A DNA stretch of 64,000 bases from Parvibaculum sp041688015 (GTDB taxonomy: Bacteria > Pseudomonadota > Alphaproteobacteria > Parvibaculales > Parvibaculaceae): contig JBDNIY010000016.1 of the NCBI GenBank assembly GCA_041688015.1, positions 178,438 through 242,437 on the forward strand, in the 5' to 3' direction. Shown here piece by piece: positions 56,329 to 63,801 of this stretch. A program made the position numbers and the translations under genes. The stretch's first letter is position 1; each line of letters opens with the position of its first letter. The notes beneath the pieces are model-generated. The model saw only the letters and a list, made by a program, of their open reading frames with translations. It had not been told where the DNA came from and did not search any database.

Positions 56329-57107
56329 GACGTCGCTCCGGCCGCACGGAATGCGCCGCCGGCCGTATCCTGCTCGAAGTCCGCGTAACCGTTCTTCTCA
56401 AGCTCAAGCGCCAGATGCTTGTCGCCGGACCTCACGATGCGGCCGTTCGCCATGACATGGACGCGGTCCGGGACGATGTAGTTGAGAAGTCGCTGGTAGT
56501 GGGTAATGACCACCAGCGCCCGCTCTTTGCTCCGCAGCGCGTTCACCCCGCTGGCGACGATCCGGAGCGCGTCGATGTCGAGGCCAGAGTCCGTCTCGTC
56601 CAGGATGGCGAGCTTCGGCTCAAGAACGGCCATCTGCAGGATCTCGTTCCGCTTCGTCTCGCCCCCAGAGAAGCCTGCGTTAACCGACCTGTTCATGAAG
56701 CTCTGATCCATTTCGACGAGCTTCATCCGCTCCTTGGCGAGGGCCAGGAAATCCATCGCATCAAGCTCTTCGAGCCCGCGCTGCTGGCGCACCATGTTGA
56801 GCGCCGTTCGGAGGAAGTACAGGTTGCCAACGCCGGGAATCTCGACTGGATACTGAAACGCAAGAAACACTCCTTCGACCGCGCGCTGTTCCGGTGGCAT
56901 GGCGAGCAGATTCCTGCCCTCGTAAAGGACCTCACCGGTGACGTCGTAGGTCTCGCGACCTGCGAGCACCTGGGCGAGCGTGCTCTTGCCCGAGCCGTTC
57001 GGTCCCATGATGGCGTGCACTTCGCCCGCGCGGACGTCGAGGTTCACACCGCGGAGAATTTCCTTGCCGCCGACACTGGCGCACAGATTACGAATTTTCA
57101 GCATCAT
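56325..57107 (-). CDS. sufC: SUF ATPase SufC
   Basis: 260 residues, ABC-type ATPase without membrane domain. Walker A GPNGSGKSTLAQ, signature FSGGETKRNEILQM and Walker B LAILDETDSGLDIDAL are all intact. The ATG at 57107 overlaps the sufB stop as ATGA; a second ATG follows directly. It powers the SufB/SufD scaffold. Confidence 0.96.
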   Translation of the reverse strand: MMLKIRNLCASVGGKEILRGVNLDVRAGEVHAIMGPNGSGKSTLAQVLAGRETYDVTGEVLYEGRNLLAMPPEQRAVEGVFLAFQYPVEIPGVGNLYFLRTALNMVRQQRGLEELDAMDFLALAKERMKLVEMDQSFMNRSVNAGFSGGETKRNEILQMAVLEPKLAILDETDSGLDIDALRIVASGVNALRSKERALVVITHYQRLLNYIVPDRVHVMANGRIVRSGDKHLALELEKNGYADFEQDTAGGAFRAAGATS

Positions 57108-58552
57108 CCAACACATCCTTCCAAGCTGACGCTGAGGAGCTTCTGCGCCTCAACGGCGAATTCCATCGGCAGCTCCTTGAACACCTCGCGGCAGAAGCCG
57201 TTGACGATCATCGACGCCGCGTCCTCAACAGGGATGCCACGCTGCCGGCAGTAGAAAAGCTGGTCCTCGCCGATCTTCGAGGTGGACGCCTCGTGCTCGA
57301 CTTGTGCCGTTGGGTTCCCCACGTCGATGTAAGGGAACGTATGCGCTCCACACTCGCTGCCAAGCAGCAGGGAGTCGCATTGTGAATGGTTGCGCGCTCC
57401 GGTCGCCGACTTGAGGATCTTCACCAGCCCCCGGTACGTGTTCTGTCCGTGGCCGGCGGAGATTCCTTTCGAGAGGATCGTGCTTCGGGTGTTCTTCCCG
57501 ATGTGGATCATCTTGGTGCCGGTGTCGGCTTGCTGACGGTTGTTGGTCAGGGCGACGGAATAGAACTCGCCGACCGAATTGTCGCCCTTGAGGATGACGC
57601 TGGGGTACTTCCAGGTGATTGCGGAACCGGTCTCAACCTGGGTCCATGAGATCTTTGAGTTCGCTCCGGCGCATTTGCCACGCTTGGTGACGAAGTTGTA
57701 GATACCTCCCTTGCCGTCCTTGTCGCCTGGGTACCAGTTCTGAACGGTGGAGTACTTGATCTGCGCACTCTCGAGCGCAACCAACTCAACCACTGCGGCA
57801 TGGAGCTGGTTCTTATCTCGCATAGGGGCGGTGCAGCCTTCCAGGTAGCTCACATACGCATCGTCCTCGGCGATGATGAGTGTGCGCTCGAACTGGCCGG
57901 TATCCGCCTGGTTGATGCGGAAGTAAGTGGAAAGCTCCATCGGGCAGCGCACGCCCTTCGGGATGAAGCAGAACGAGCCGTCGGTGAATACGGCGGAGTT
58001 GAGGGTCGCGAAGTAGTTGTCTGTGTAGGGAACGACTGAGCCGAGGTATTTCCTGACGAGGTCAGGGTGCTCCTGAACGGCCTCCGAAAACGAGCAGAAA
58101 ATGACGCCGACTTCAGCGAGCTTGTTCTTGAACGTGGTGCCTACCGAGACCGAGTCCACGATGGCGTCCACGGCGATGCCGCTCAGCCGCTCCTGCTCGC
58201 CGAGCGAGATACCGAGCTTGTTGAACATAGCCACGACTTCCGGGTCGACTTCGTCAAGACTCTTAGGACCCGCCGTCTTCGGCTTGGGTGCCGCGTAGTA
58301 GATGATATCCTGGTAGTCAATCGGGCCGTAGTGGGCGTTCTGCCAGCTGGGTTCCTTCAACGTAAGGAAGTGGCGGTAGGCCCGGAGCCGCCAGTCGAGC
58401 ATCCACTCGGGCTCGTTCTTTTTCGACGAGATCAGACGGATAACATCCTCGTTCAGCCCGCGCGGCGCCTCGTCCGTCTCGAGGTCGGTGACGAACCCGT
58501 ACTGGTACTCGCGGCTGGTGATCTCGCGGAGCTCTTTCTGGACGGCACTCAT
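57104..58552 (-). CDS. sufB: SUF scaffold protein SufB
   Basis: 482 residues. GFVTDLETDEAPRGLNEDVIRLIS, DWRLRAYRHFLTLKEPSW and the C-terminal VEHEASTSKIGEDQLFYCRQRGI are typical of SufB, which holds the nascent Fe-S cluster with SufD and SufC. The start is the ATG at 58552, which overlaps the stop of the upstream rhodanese gene; a longer open frame upstream is that gene read out of frame. A near-copy of its first five codons lies 36 bases upstream. Confidence 0.97.
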   Translation of the reverse strand: MSAVQKELREITSREYQYGFVTDLETDEAPRGLNEDVIRLISSKKNEPEWMLDWRLRAYRHFLTLKEPSWQNAHYGPIDYQDIIYYAAPKPKTAGPKSLDEVDPEVVAMFNKLGISLGEQERLSGIAVDAIVDSVSVGTTFKNKLAEVGVIFCSFSEAVQEHPDLVRKYLGSVVPYTDNYFATLNSAVFTDGSFCFIPKGVRCPMELSTYFRINQADTGQFERTLIIAEDDAYVSYLEGCTAPMRDKNQLHAAVVELVALESAQIKYSTVQNWYPGDKDGKGGIYNFVTKRGKCAGANSKISWTQVETGSAITWKYPSVILKGDNSVGEFYSVALTNNRQQADTGTKMIHIGKNTRSTILSKGISAGHGQNTYRGLVKILKSATGARNHSQCDSLLLGSECGAHTFPYIDVGNPTAQVEHEASTSKIGEDQLFYCRQRGIPVEDAASMIVNGFCREVFKELPMEFAVEAQKLLSVSLEGCVG

Positions 58553-59241
58553 AGCATGGTCTCCTGGTTCTGGTTCTGGACCGCACTCATTGCACGGTCT
58601 CCTGGTTCTGGCAGCCGGACGCCTTCGACACGACCGAGCGGAGCGGGCGAAACATCGCACGGCACAACGTCGATCCAAAGTGCCTTGCCATCGGAGGGCG
58701 GGACTTCATAGCGCGGCACGGACGAATCCACGAAAAGCGACCATGCGTCGATACCGCCGGCCATCGTTCGGACGTTGCTGAAGCCGTGGCCGGCGAAGTA
58801 CGAAGCGGCGTCGAGGCTCCGCTGCCCGAAGTGGCAGTAAAAGACGATAGTCGTGTCTTTGGGCCAGCGCATCATCTCCTGCGCCAGGTCCGCCGTGTTG
58901 AGCGTAGCACCCTGAATGCTAGCCAACTCCCACTCTTTCGAAGTGCGCACGTCAATCAAACGCGGCGGGATGCTGCTTTGCAGAGCCGCCGCGACGTCCA
59001 CAGGGCTGATCTGGATATGCCGGTCAGCCTGCTCGGCCTGCTCGATGAAGGCGATGACCCCGTCGAGATCACTGATGTTGTGGCTGCTCGCCACTTTCTC
59101 GAGGATGTCCCCGGGCTCATATCCGCAGCTGTCACATCCGCCGATGTGGTAGCGGCTAAACAGAGCGCGCTGCGCGCTCGGATAGACCTCAAGGATCTCT
59201 TGCATCGTACTACGCTTCGTAATCTTAGCGGTGGCTTGCAT
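58549..59241 (-). CDS. DUF1858-rhodanese protein, first gene of the suf operon
   Basis: 230 residues. Residues about 12-65 resemble the DUF1858 hybrid-cluster-associated disulfide domain, with a CDSC pair in YHIGGCDSCGYEPGDILEK. Residues about 85-180 form a rhodanese domain with active-site Cys in VFYCHFGQRSLDAASYF and the VRTMAGGIDAW tail. A thiol/persulfide carrier feeding the Suf machinery is plausible. GAGGAG precedes the ATG. The tail MSAVQNQNQETML looks like a duplication of the sufB start. Confidence 0.88.
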   Translation of the reverse strand: MQATAKITKRSTMQEILEVYPSAQRALFSRYHIGGCDSCGYEPGDILEKVASSHNISDLDGVIAFIEQAEQADRHIQISPVDVAAALQSSIPPRLIDVRTSKEWELASIQGATLNTADLAQEMMRWPKDTTIVFYCHFGQRSLDAASYFAGHGFSNVRTMAGGIDAWSLFVDSSVPRYEVPPSDGKALWIDVVPCDVSPAPLGRVEGVRLPEPGDRAMSAVQNQNQETML

Positions 59242-59330
59242 CGTTCTCTCCTCTTACCGGCTGCTTGCGAAGTTGCACCATCCGTTTGAGCCCCTCCTTG
59301 AGGAAATCGACACGGGGAGCGGCCAAGCAG

Positions 59331-59372
59331 TGGCGGTGGCGGTGGCGGTGGCGGTGGCGGTGGCGGTGGCGG
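59331..59372. repeat. Hexanucleotide tandem repeat, (TGGCGG)7
   Basis: Seven perfect copies of TGGCGG span 59331-59372, between the suf promoter and the marR-type gene. Perfect short tandem repeats can change copy number by slippage and so alter promoter spacing. On the minus strand the array lies in the suf 5' leader or promoter. Confidence 0.95.
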
Positions 59373-59382
59373 AAGTAGTATC

Positions 59383-59414
59383 GTTTCGAAACTATTGTCT
59401 TGCCAAGATAGTTT
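59383..59414. promoter_or_regulatory. Candidate MarR operator dyads
   Basis: GTTTCGAAAC at 59383-59392 is a perfect ten-base palindrome. Overlapping it, AAACTAT (59389-59395) and ATAGTTT (59408-59414) form a seven-base inverted repeat with CTTG and CAAG inside. MarR dimers bind such dyads, and this site lies close to a putative -35 element. Binding is inferred. Confidence 0.5.
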
Positions 59415-59453
59415 GTCAACGCTATTATTTTGGCATGACCAATGGAGCTAGAA

Positions 59454-60062
59454 ATGGATAGTCGCGTCATAGCGGAGCTGGTCTTGCACTTGGGGCGCAT
59501 GGCGTCCGGCGATAGGCTCGCGAAGTATCTGAGCGCGGCCCAGTGGGCCGCGCTCAGATACTTCGCTCGAGCCAATCGCTTCTCGCGAACCCCGTCCGCC
59601 TTCGCCGCGTTCCATGGCACGACCCGAGGCACGGCGTCACAGACGATCAAAGGCCTCGAAACCCAAGGCTATCTGACCCGCATGCGCTCAGAGGCCGACG
59701 GGCGGAGCGCTCGGCTCGATCTTACCGACAAAGCTAGGGCTATTCTTGTAAACGACAGCTTTGAAGCTCTGGTCCGTGCCGCAGATACCCTACCCCCAAG
59801 CGTCCGCGGCCACTTCGTCAGCACTTTACAGCGCATGCTCCACCAAGTGGCGAGGGAGAAAGACGCATCTACCTTCGGCATCTGCACGTCGTGTGAGCAT
59901 CTGGAAGGCGACGGCTGCGGCCGGGAGGGTCAGGCGCACTATGCGTGCGGGCTCTTGAGCGAGCCGCTACTTCTGAAGGAACTCGACGATCTCTGCATCA
60001 ACTTCGTTCCGGGCAAGCCCATTGCGGTAACGGACTCTGTCACCGGAGGCGCGCCGCGATGA
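59454..60062 (+). CDS. MarR-type regulator with C-terminal cysteine cluster
   Basis: 202 residues from the ATG at 59454, which has GGAG seven bases upstream (an ATG at 59442 lacks one). The winged helix is LSAAQWAALRYFARANRF, then GTTRGTASQTIKGLETQGYLTR and SEADGRSARLDLTD. The C-terminus is unusual: cysteines at 144, 147, 155, 165 and 181 (CTSC, then GDGCG, HYACG and LCINF), spaced like an Fe-S or zinc site. Stops in an ATGA overlap with the next gene. It lies between two Fe-S operons, so an Fe-S or redox sensor is likely. Confidence 0.82.
   Translation: MDSRVIAELVLHLGRMASGDRLAKYLSAAQWAALRYFARANRFSRTPSAFAAFHGTTRGTASQTIKGLETQGYLTRMRSEADGRSARLDLTDKARAILVNDSFEALVRAADTLPPSVRGHFVSTLQRMLHQVAREKDASTFGICTSCEHLEGDGCGREGQAHYACGLLSEPLLLKELDDLCINFVPGKPIAVTDSVTGGAPR
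59520..59566. repeat. 47-base perfect palindrome inside the MarR-type gene
   Basis: Positions 59520-59542 are the exact reverse complement of 59544-59566, with one central base at 59543. It encodes the helix AKYLSAAQWAALRYFA, so the palindrome lies within conserved protein sequence. Twenty-three paired bases would form a very stable hairpin in the mRNA or a cruciform in DNA. Confidence 0.95.
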
Positions 60063-60370
60063 GCTCTGTTCCCGCATCAGCGATCACCATCGCAGACGGC
60101 ACGATCACCATCGATGCCGAGCTGCTCGCGTCCAAGCTTGGGCTCTCGGCGGCTTTACTCAAGGCGGAGATGCGCAGGGGCATGATCTCCGGCGTCGCCG
60201 AAACCGGCATCAACGAGGACGTCGGACGCACACGTCTTACTTTCAGGTATCACTCGCGAGCCTGGACCGGGGTGGTCGATCCCGACGGCAATTTGGTCGA
60301 GAGCATCGCGCCCGCCCCCAAAGCCTTGCCGGTCGAGAGCAATCACAGATTGCTTTCGACAGGCCATTAA
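60059..60370 (+). CDS. Small protein, DUF6522-like
   Basis: 103 residues with GGAGG upstream; its ATG overlaps the regulator stop. ITIDAELLASKLGLSAALLKAEMRRGMISGVAETGINEDVGRTRLTFRY resembles the DUF6522 family of short alphaproteobacterial proteins of unknown function. No cysteine or membrane segment. It is translationally coupled to the MarR-type gene, so it may work with it. The family call is from memory of pattern and is not secure. Confidence 0.6.
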   Translation: MSSVPASAITIADGTITIDAELLASKLGLSAALLKAEMRRGMISGVAETGINEDVGRTRLTFRYHSRAWTGVVDPDGNLVESIAPAPKALPVESNHRLLSTGH

Positions 60371-60430
60371 TTTCAAACATGGGCACCGCAAGCCGTCGGT
60401 CTGCGGCGTACCGACGACCCGGAGAAGGTG

Positions 60431-60766
60431 ATGACCTACATCGTCAATGAAAGTTGTATCAAATGTAAATACATGGACTGCGTCGAGGTATGTCCCGTCG
60501 ACTGCTTCTACGAGGGCGAGAACATGCTCGTCATCCACCCGGACGAATGCATCGATTGCGGTGTTTGCGAGCCGGAATGCCCGGTCGACGCAATCAAGCC
60601 CGACACCGAGCCCGGACTCGAAAAATGGCTCGGCATCAATGGCGAATATGCGCGGGTCTGGCCGAACATCACCGTCAAGCGTGAGCCGCCGCCAGATGCA
60701 AAGGACTGGGAGGGCAAGCCTGACAAGGCCAACTTGTTATCGCCAAACCCTGGCACAGGTGATTGA
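60431..60766 (+). CDS. fdxA: 7Fe ferredoxin FdxA
   Basis: 111 residues. Cysteines at about 9, 12, 17, 21 and 25 and a second set ECIDCGVCEPECP (about 40, 43, 46, 50) match the 3Fe-4S plus 4Fe-4S ferredoxin family; the long C-terminal part (EKWLGINGEYARVWPNI) is diagnostic. The ATG at 60431 has GGAGAAGG upstream. It could supply electrons for cluster assembly or for radical-SAM LipA encoded downstream. Confidence 0.95.
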   Translation: MTYIVNESCIKCKYMDCVEVCPVDCFYEGENMLVIHPDECIDCGVCEPECPVDAIKPDTEPGLEKWLGINGEYARVWPNITVKREPPPDAKDWEGKPDKANLLSPNPGTGD

Positions 60767-60921
60767 GGCGAGGATACCCCCGCAGATTACCCGCCCCCTC
60801 ATTCACGCCGCACAGAATTATGCTCATGGAAAATACGACGAACGCCGCACTGCACCAAAGGCAAAGCTTTGCCGGCGAACCTCGATCGCTTGAGTCTGAG
60901 CTATTTCATCAGGAGCAGTTC

Positions 60922-61344
60922 ATGACTGCCACAGCTTGGGAGGTTGCCGTGACGACGACCGTTGAGGACAACACGCCTGAAACGCTCGCCTGTCGGCTTC
61001 GAGCGCATCTTCAAGCCCTCGCCACACGGCGCTTACCGATTACCTATCAGGAAGCGGCCAAAGAGATGTTCCTCTCACCGCCGAACACGATTCATCAAGT
61101 CACGGAGGCGTTGGAGCAGCTTATGGCCGAGGACGCCGCGGCTGACCGCCCCTTCATCGCGGCCATGGTCATCAGCAAGACGCGCGGCGGCTTGCTGGCG
61201 CCGGGCTTTTTTCACTGCGCGGCACGGCTAGGACGCTTCGCCGGCGATGCAACGGGTCTAGACGCTTGGTCCTTTCATGCGGGCGAGCTCTACGCCACGA
61301 TCGACTTTTGGGCGCTGCCGAGCACCTGTGGAGAAAGTGAATAA
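60922..61344 (+). CDS. Hypothetical protein between fdxA and the NADH dehydrogenase
   Basis: 140 residues from the ATG at 60922, which has AGGAG upstream; the frame is open back to a GTG overlapping fdxA, but that extension is basic and has no signal. Not recognised. It has a helical segment with PITYQEAAKEMFLSPPNTIHQVTEALE that could be a small winged or helix-turn-helix-like fold, then FIAAMVISKTRGGLLAPGFF. Likely cotranscribed with fdxA and the next genes. Confidence 0.6.
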   Translation: MTATAWEVAVTTTVEDNTPETLACRLRAHLQALATRRLPITYQEAAKEMFLSPPNTIHQVTEALEQLMAEDAAADRPFIAAMVISKTRGGLLAPGFFHCAARLGRFAGDATGLDAWSFHAGELYATIDFWALPSTCGESE

Positions 61345-61350
61345 AGACCC

Positions 61351-62796
61351 ATGGCCTCTCGTTTGGCGCAGTCCCCGGAGCAAAACCGACTTGAGCTTGT
61401 GCCCGGCCGCGGAGTAAACGGCAGACGCCCGCGCGTGGTCATCGTTGGCGCTGGCTTCGCTGGCCTCACTGTCGCAAAGCGGCTCGCCAAGACACCGGTG
61501 GACATCATCCTAATCGACCGGGAGAACCATCACCTCTTTCAGCCGCTGCTTTACCAGGTAGCGACGGCCGGACTATCGCCGGCCGACATCGCCTGGCCCA
61601 TTCGAAGTCTGGTCCGGGACCAGTGCAACACACGCGTGTTGTTGGGCGAGGTCACCGGCGTCAATCATGTGCGTAAACGTCTCAATATGGGCGACCGTAA
61701 CATTGCCTACGACGTTCTGGTGCTCGCGACCGGGGCGACCCATGGCTATTTCGGCAATGACAGCTGGGCGGCCCATGCACCCGGCTTAAAGACAATCGAC
61801 GACGCCACGGAGATCCGCCGCCGTTTGCTGCTCGCGTTCGAGCGCGCCGAGATGGAATCCGATGCGTGCGAGCGCGAACGGCTCCTCACCATCGTCATCG
61901 TTGGCGGCGGGCCGACCGGGGTCGAGATGGCCGGCGCCGTCATCGAACTGGCGCGCAAGGCGCTTGCTACGGATTTCCGCGCCATTGATCCGCAGCAGAC
62001 GCGCGTGCTGCTGCTCGAAGCCGGACCACGGTTACTGCCAAGCTTTCCGGAATCGCTATCGCGTCATGCCGAGCAGACGCTTCGGCGCCTCGGCGTAGAT
62101 GTCCGCTTGGAGCAGACAGTCACGCACTGTGATGCAACCGGGATCATGCTGGGCGACGAGAACGTGTCTGCGGGCACGATAATCTGGGCGGCCGGGATCG
62201 CCGCCTCGCCGGTTGCCGACTGGCTCACAGTAGCGGGCGATCGCGCTGGCCGTGTGTTGGTCGGACCCGATTTGCGACCACCTGGCCTGGACGACGTTTT
62301 CATCATCGGCGACACCGCGCTCGCCCATGACTTTGCCGGCGAGGCACTTCCCGGCATCGCCCCAGTCGCCAAGCAGCAGGGCGCCTATGTGGCCGACGTG
62401 ATCAAGGCGCACCTTACCGGCAAGCCCGAGCTGCCACCCTTTCGCTATCGTGACCGGGGCCAACTCGCCACAGTAGGCCGCAAGACCGCCGTCATCGCGT
62501 TTGGGCGCCTTCGGATCAAGGGATGGCTTGCGTGGTGGATCTGGGGGATCGCGCACATCTACTTCCTGATCAGCCTGCGCAACCGGCTGATCGTCGTGAC
62601 CCAGTGGCTCTGGTCCTACATCACGTTCGAGCGCGGCGCGCGGCTCATCACCGGCAGGCGCACCCACATCGAGCCCAAGTGGCTGGGCCGTCGAGACGAA
62701 GACAATGCCAGCCCGCACGACGGGCAAAAGAGCGGCTTGAACGACCTGTTACGTCCTAGGAGGGCGTGCCCAAAATCATCCGAAGACGAGATCTGA
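61351..62796 (+). CDS. ndh: Type II NADH dehydrogenase (NDH-2)
   Basis: 481 residues. FAD site VIVGAGFAGLTVAKRLAKT, NAD site VIVGGGPTGVEMAGAVIEL, and the quinone-site region IAPVAKQQGAYVADVI. The C-terminal GWLAWWIWGIAHIYFLISL is a membrane-associating segment. It oxidises NADH without pumping protons and has no Fe-S cluster, unlike complex I. In this Fe-S-centred island it could act as a cluster-free bypass. Six bases after the preceding gene. Confidence 0.93.
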   Translation: MASRLAQSPEQNRLELVPGRGVNGRRPRVVIVGAGFAGLTVAKRLAKTPVDIILIDRENHHLFQPLLYQVATAGLSPADIAWPIRSLVRDQCNTRVLLGEVTGVNHVRKRLNMGDRNIAYDVLVLATGATHGYFGNDSWAAHAPGLKTIDDATEIRRRLLLAFERAEMESDACERERLLTIVIVGGGPTGVEMAGAVIELARKALATDFRAIDPQQTRVLLLEAGPRLLPSFPESLSRHAEQTLRRLGVDVRLEQTVTHCDATGIMLGDENVSAGTIIWAAGIAASPVADWLTVAGDRAGRVLVGPDLRPPGLDDVFIIGDTALAHDFAGEALPGIAPVAKQQGAYVADVIKAHLTGKPELPPFRYRDRGQLATVGRKTAVIAFGRLRIKGWLAWWIWGIAHIYFLISLRNRLIVVTQWLWSYITFERGARLITGRRTHIEPKWLGRRDEDNASPHDGQKSGLNDLLRPRRACPKSSEDEI

Positions 62797-62799
62797 AAT

Positions 62800-63801
62800 A
62801 TGTTAATTCAAACGGTAACGACTGATAGCCGCCCCCGTCACCCGGAAAAGGCGCATAAGCCGGATAATCCGATCCAGCAAAAGCCTGCCTGGATCCGGGT
62901 CAAGGCACCGACCTCGGCCACCTACCACGAGACGCTCAAGATCATCCGCGAAAATAATCTCCGCACGGTGTGCGAGGAGGCAGCCTGCCCAAATATCGGG
63001 GAATGCTGGTCCAAGAAGCACGCCACCATGATGATCATGGGCGCGGTTTGCACACGAGCCTGCACTTTTTGCAATGTGGCGACCGGGAAGCCAGGCGTGC
63101 TCGACGCCTTCGAGCCGACCAATGTCGGCGCCGCCGTGGCCCGCCTCGGGCTTGAGCATGTGGTGATCACGTCGGTCGATCGGGATGATCTGGCCGATGG
63201 TGGGGCGGGGCATTTTGCGGCGGTGATTCAAGCCATCCGCGCAGCGACGCCGAACACGACCATCGAGGTGCTGACCCCGGACTTTCTGCACAAGGCCGGT
63301 GCGGAAGAGGTCGTCGTTGCGGCCAAGCCGGATGTCTTCAATCACAACCTGGAGACCGTGCCGCGGCTCTATGCGTCGGTGCGGCCGGGCGCACGTTATT
63401 TCAATTCCTTGCGCCTGCTCAACCGGGTCAAGCAATTGGACCCCGCGATGTTCACCAAGTCTGGCATCATGGTCGGCTTGGGAGAGAGCAGAGGCGAAGT
63501 CCTCCAGATCATGGACGACCTGCGCACGGCCGATGTCGATTTCCTGACCATCGGCCAGTATCTACAGCCGACGCCCAAGCATCATGTCGTTGATCGTTTT
63601 GTCACACCAGACGAGTTCAAGAGCCTTGAGTCCATCGCTTATTCCAAGGGCTTCCTCATGGTCTCGGCCTCACCTCTGACACGCTCATCTTATCACGCTG
63701 GCGAAGATTTTGCCCGTCTACGGGCCGCACGCGACGCCAAACTTCTTCCGGTCGAGGGGAATACTCAACGATACATATCACTCGGACGGTCCACAGCATG
63801 A
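62800..63801 (+). CDS. lipA: Lipoyl synthase
   Basis: 333 residues. Auxiliary-cluster cysteines CEEAACPNIGEC, radical-SAM CTRACTFC, and the C-terminal RSSYHAGEDF with the conserved serine are complete. Inserts two sulfurs into octanoyl groups on pyruvate and 2-oxoglutarate dehydrogenase, consuming an auxiliary Fe-S cluster each turn. Starts 3 bases after the NDH-2 stop; its stop overlaps the thiD start. Confidence 0.97.
   Translation: MLIQTVTTDSRPRHPEKAHKPDNPIQQKPAWIRVKAPTSATYHETLKIIRENNLRTVCEEAACPNIGECWSKKHATMMIMGAVCTRACTFCNVATGKPGVLDAFEPTNVGAAVARLGLEHVVITSVDRDDLADGGAGHFAAVIQAIRAATPNTTIEVLTPDFLHKAGAEEVVVAAKPDVFNHNLETVPRLYASVRPGARYFNSLRLLNRVKQLDPAMFTKSGIMVGLGESRGEVLQIMDDLRTADVDFLTIGQYLQPTPKHHVVDRFVTPDEFKSLESIAYSKGFLMVSASPLTRSSYHAGEDFARLRAARDAKLLPVEGNTQRYISLGRSTA

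Larger units (their letters stand above)
59242..59453. promoter_or_regulatory. Shared divergent control region of the island
   Basis: Two hundred and twelve bases separate the leftward suf operon from the rightward marR-type operon. It contains seven TGGCGG repeats, a GTTTCGAAAC palindrome, a larger interrupted dyad, and a TTGTCA (59413-59418) about 40 bases from the marR start that may be a -35 element. This arrangement fits a regulator that controls both operons and itself. Confidence 0.6.

Noticed and set aside
59331..59372. Possible CRISPR-like array at the TGGCGG repeats
   Set aside because: The units are six bases long with no spacers, so this is a simple tandem repeat.
59225..59650. 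Open frame opposite the MarR-type gene that seems to share part of its sequence
   Set aside because: The shared peptide is a product of the DNA palindrome at 59520-59566, which reads the same on both strands. It is not a second gene.
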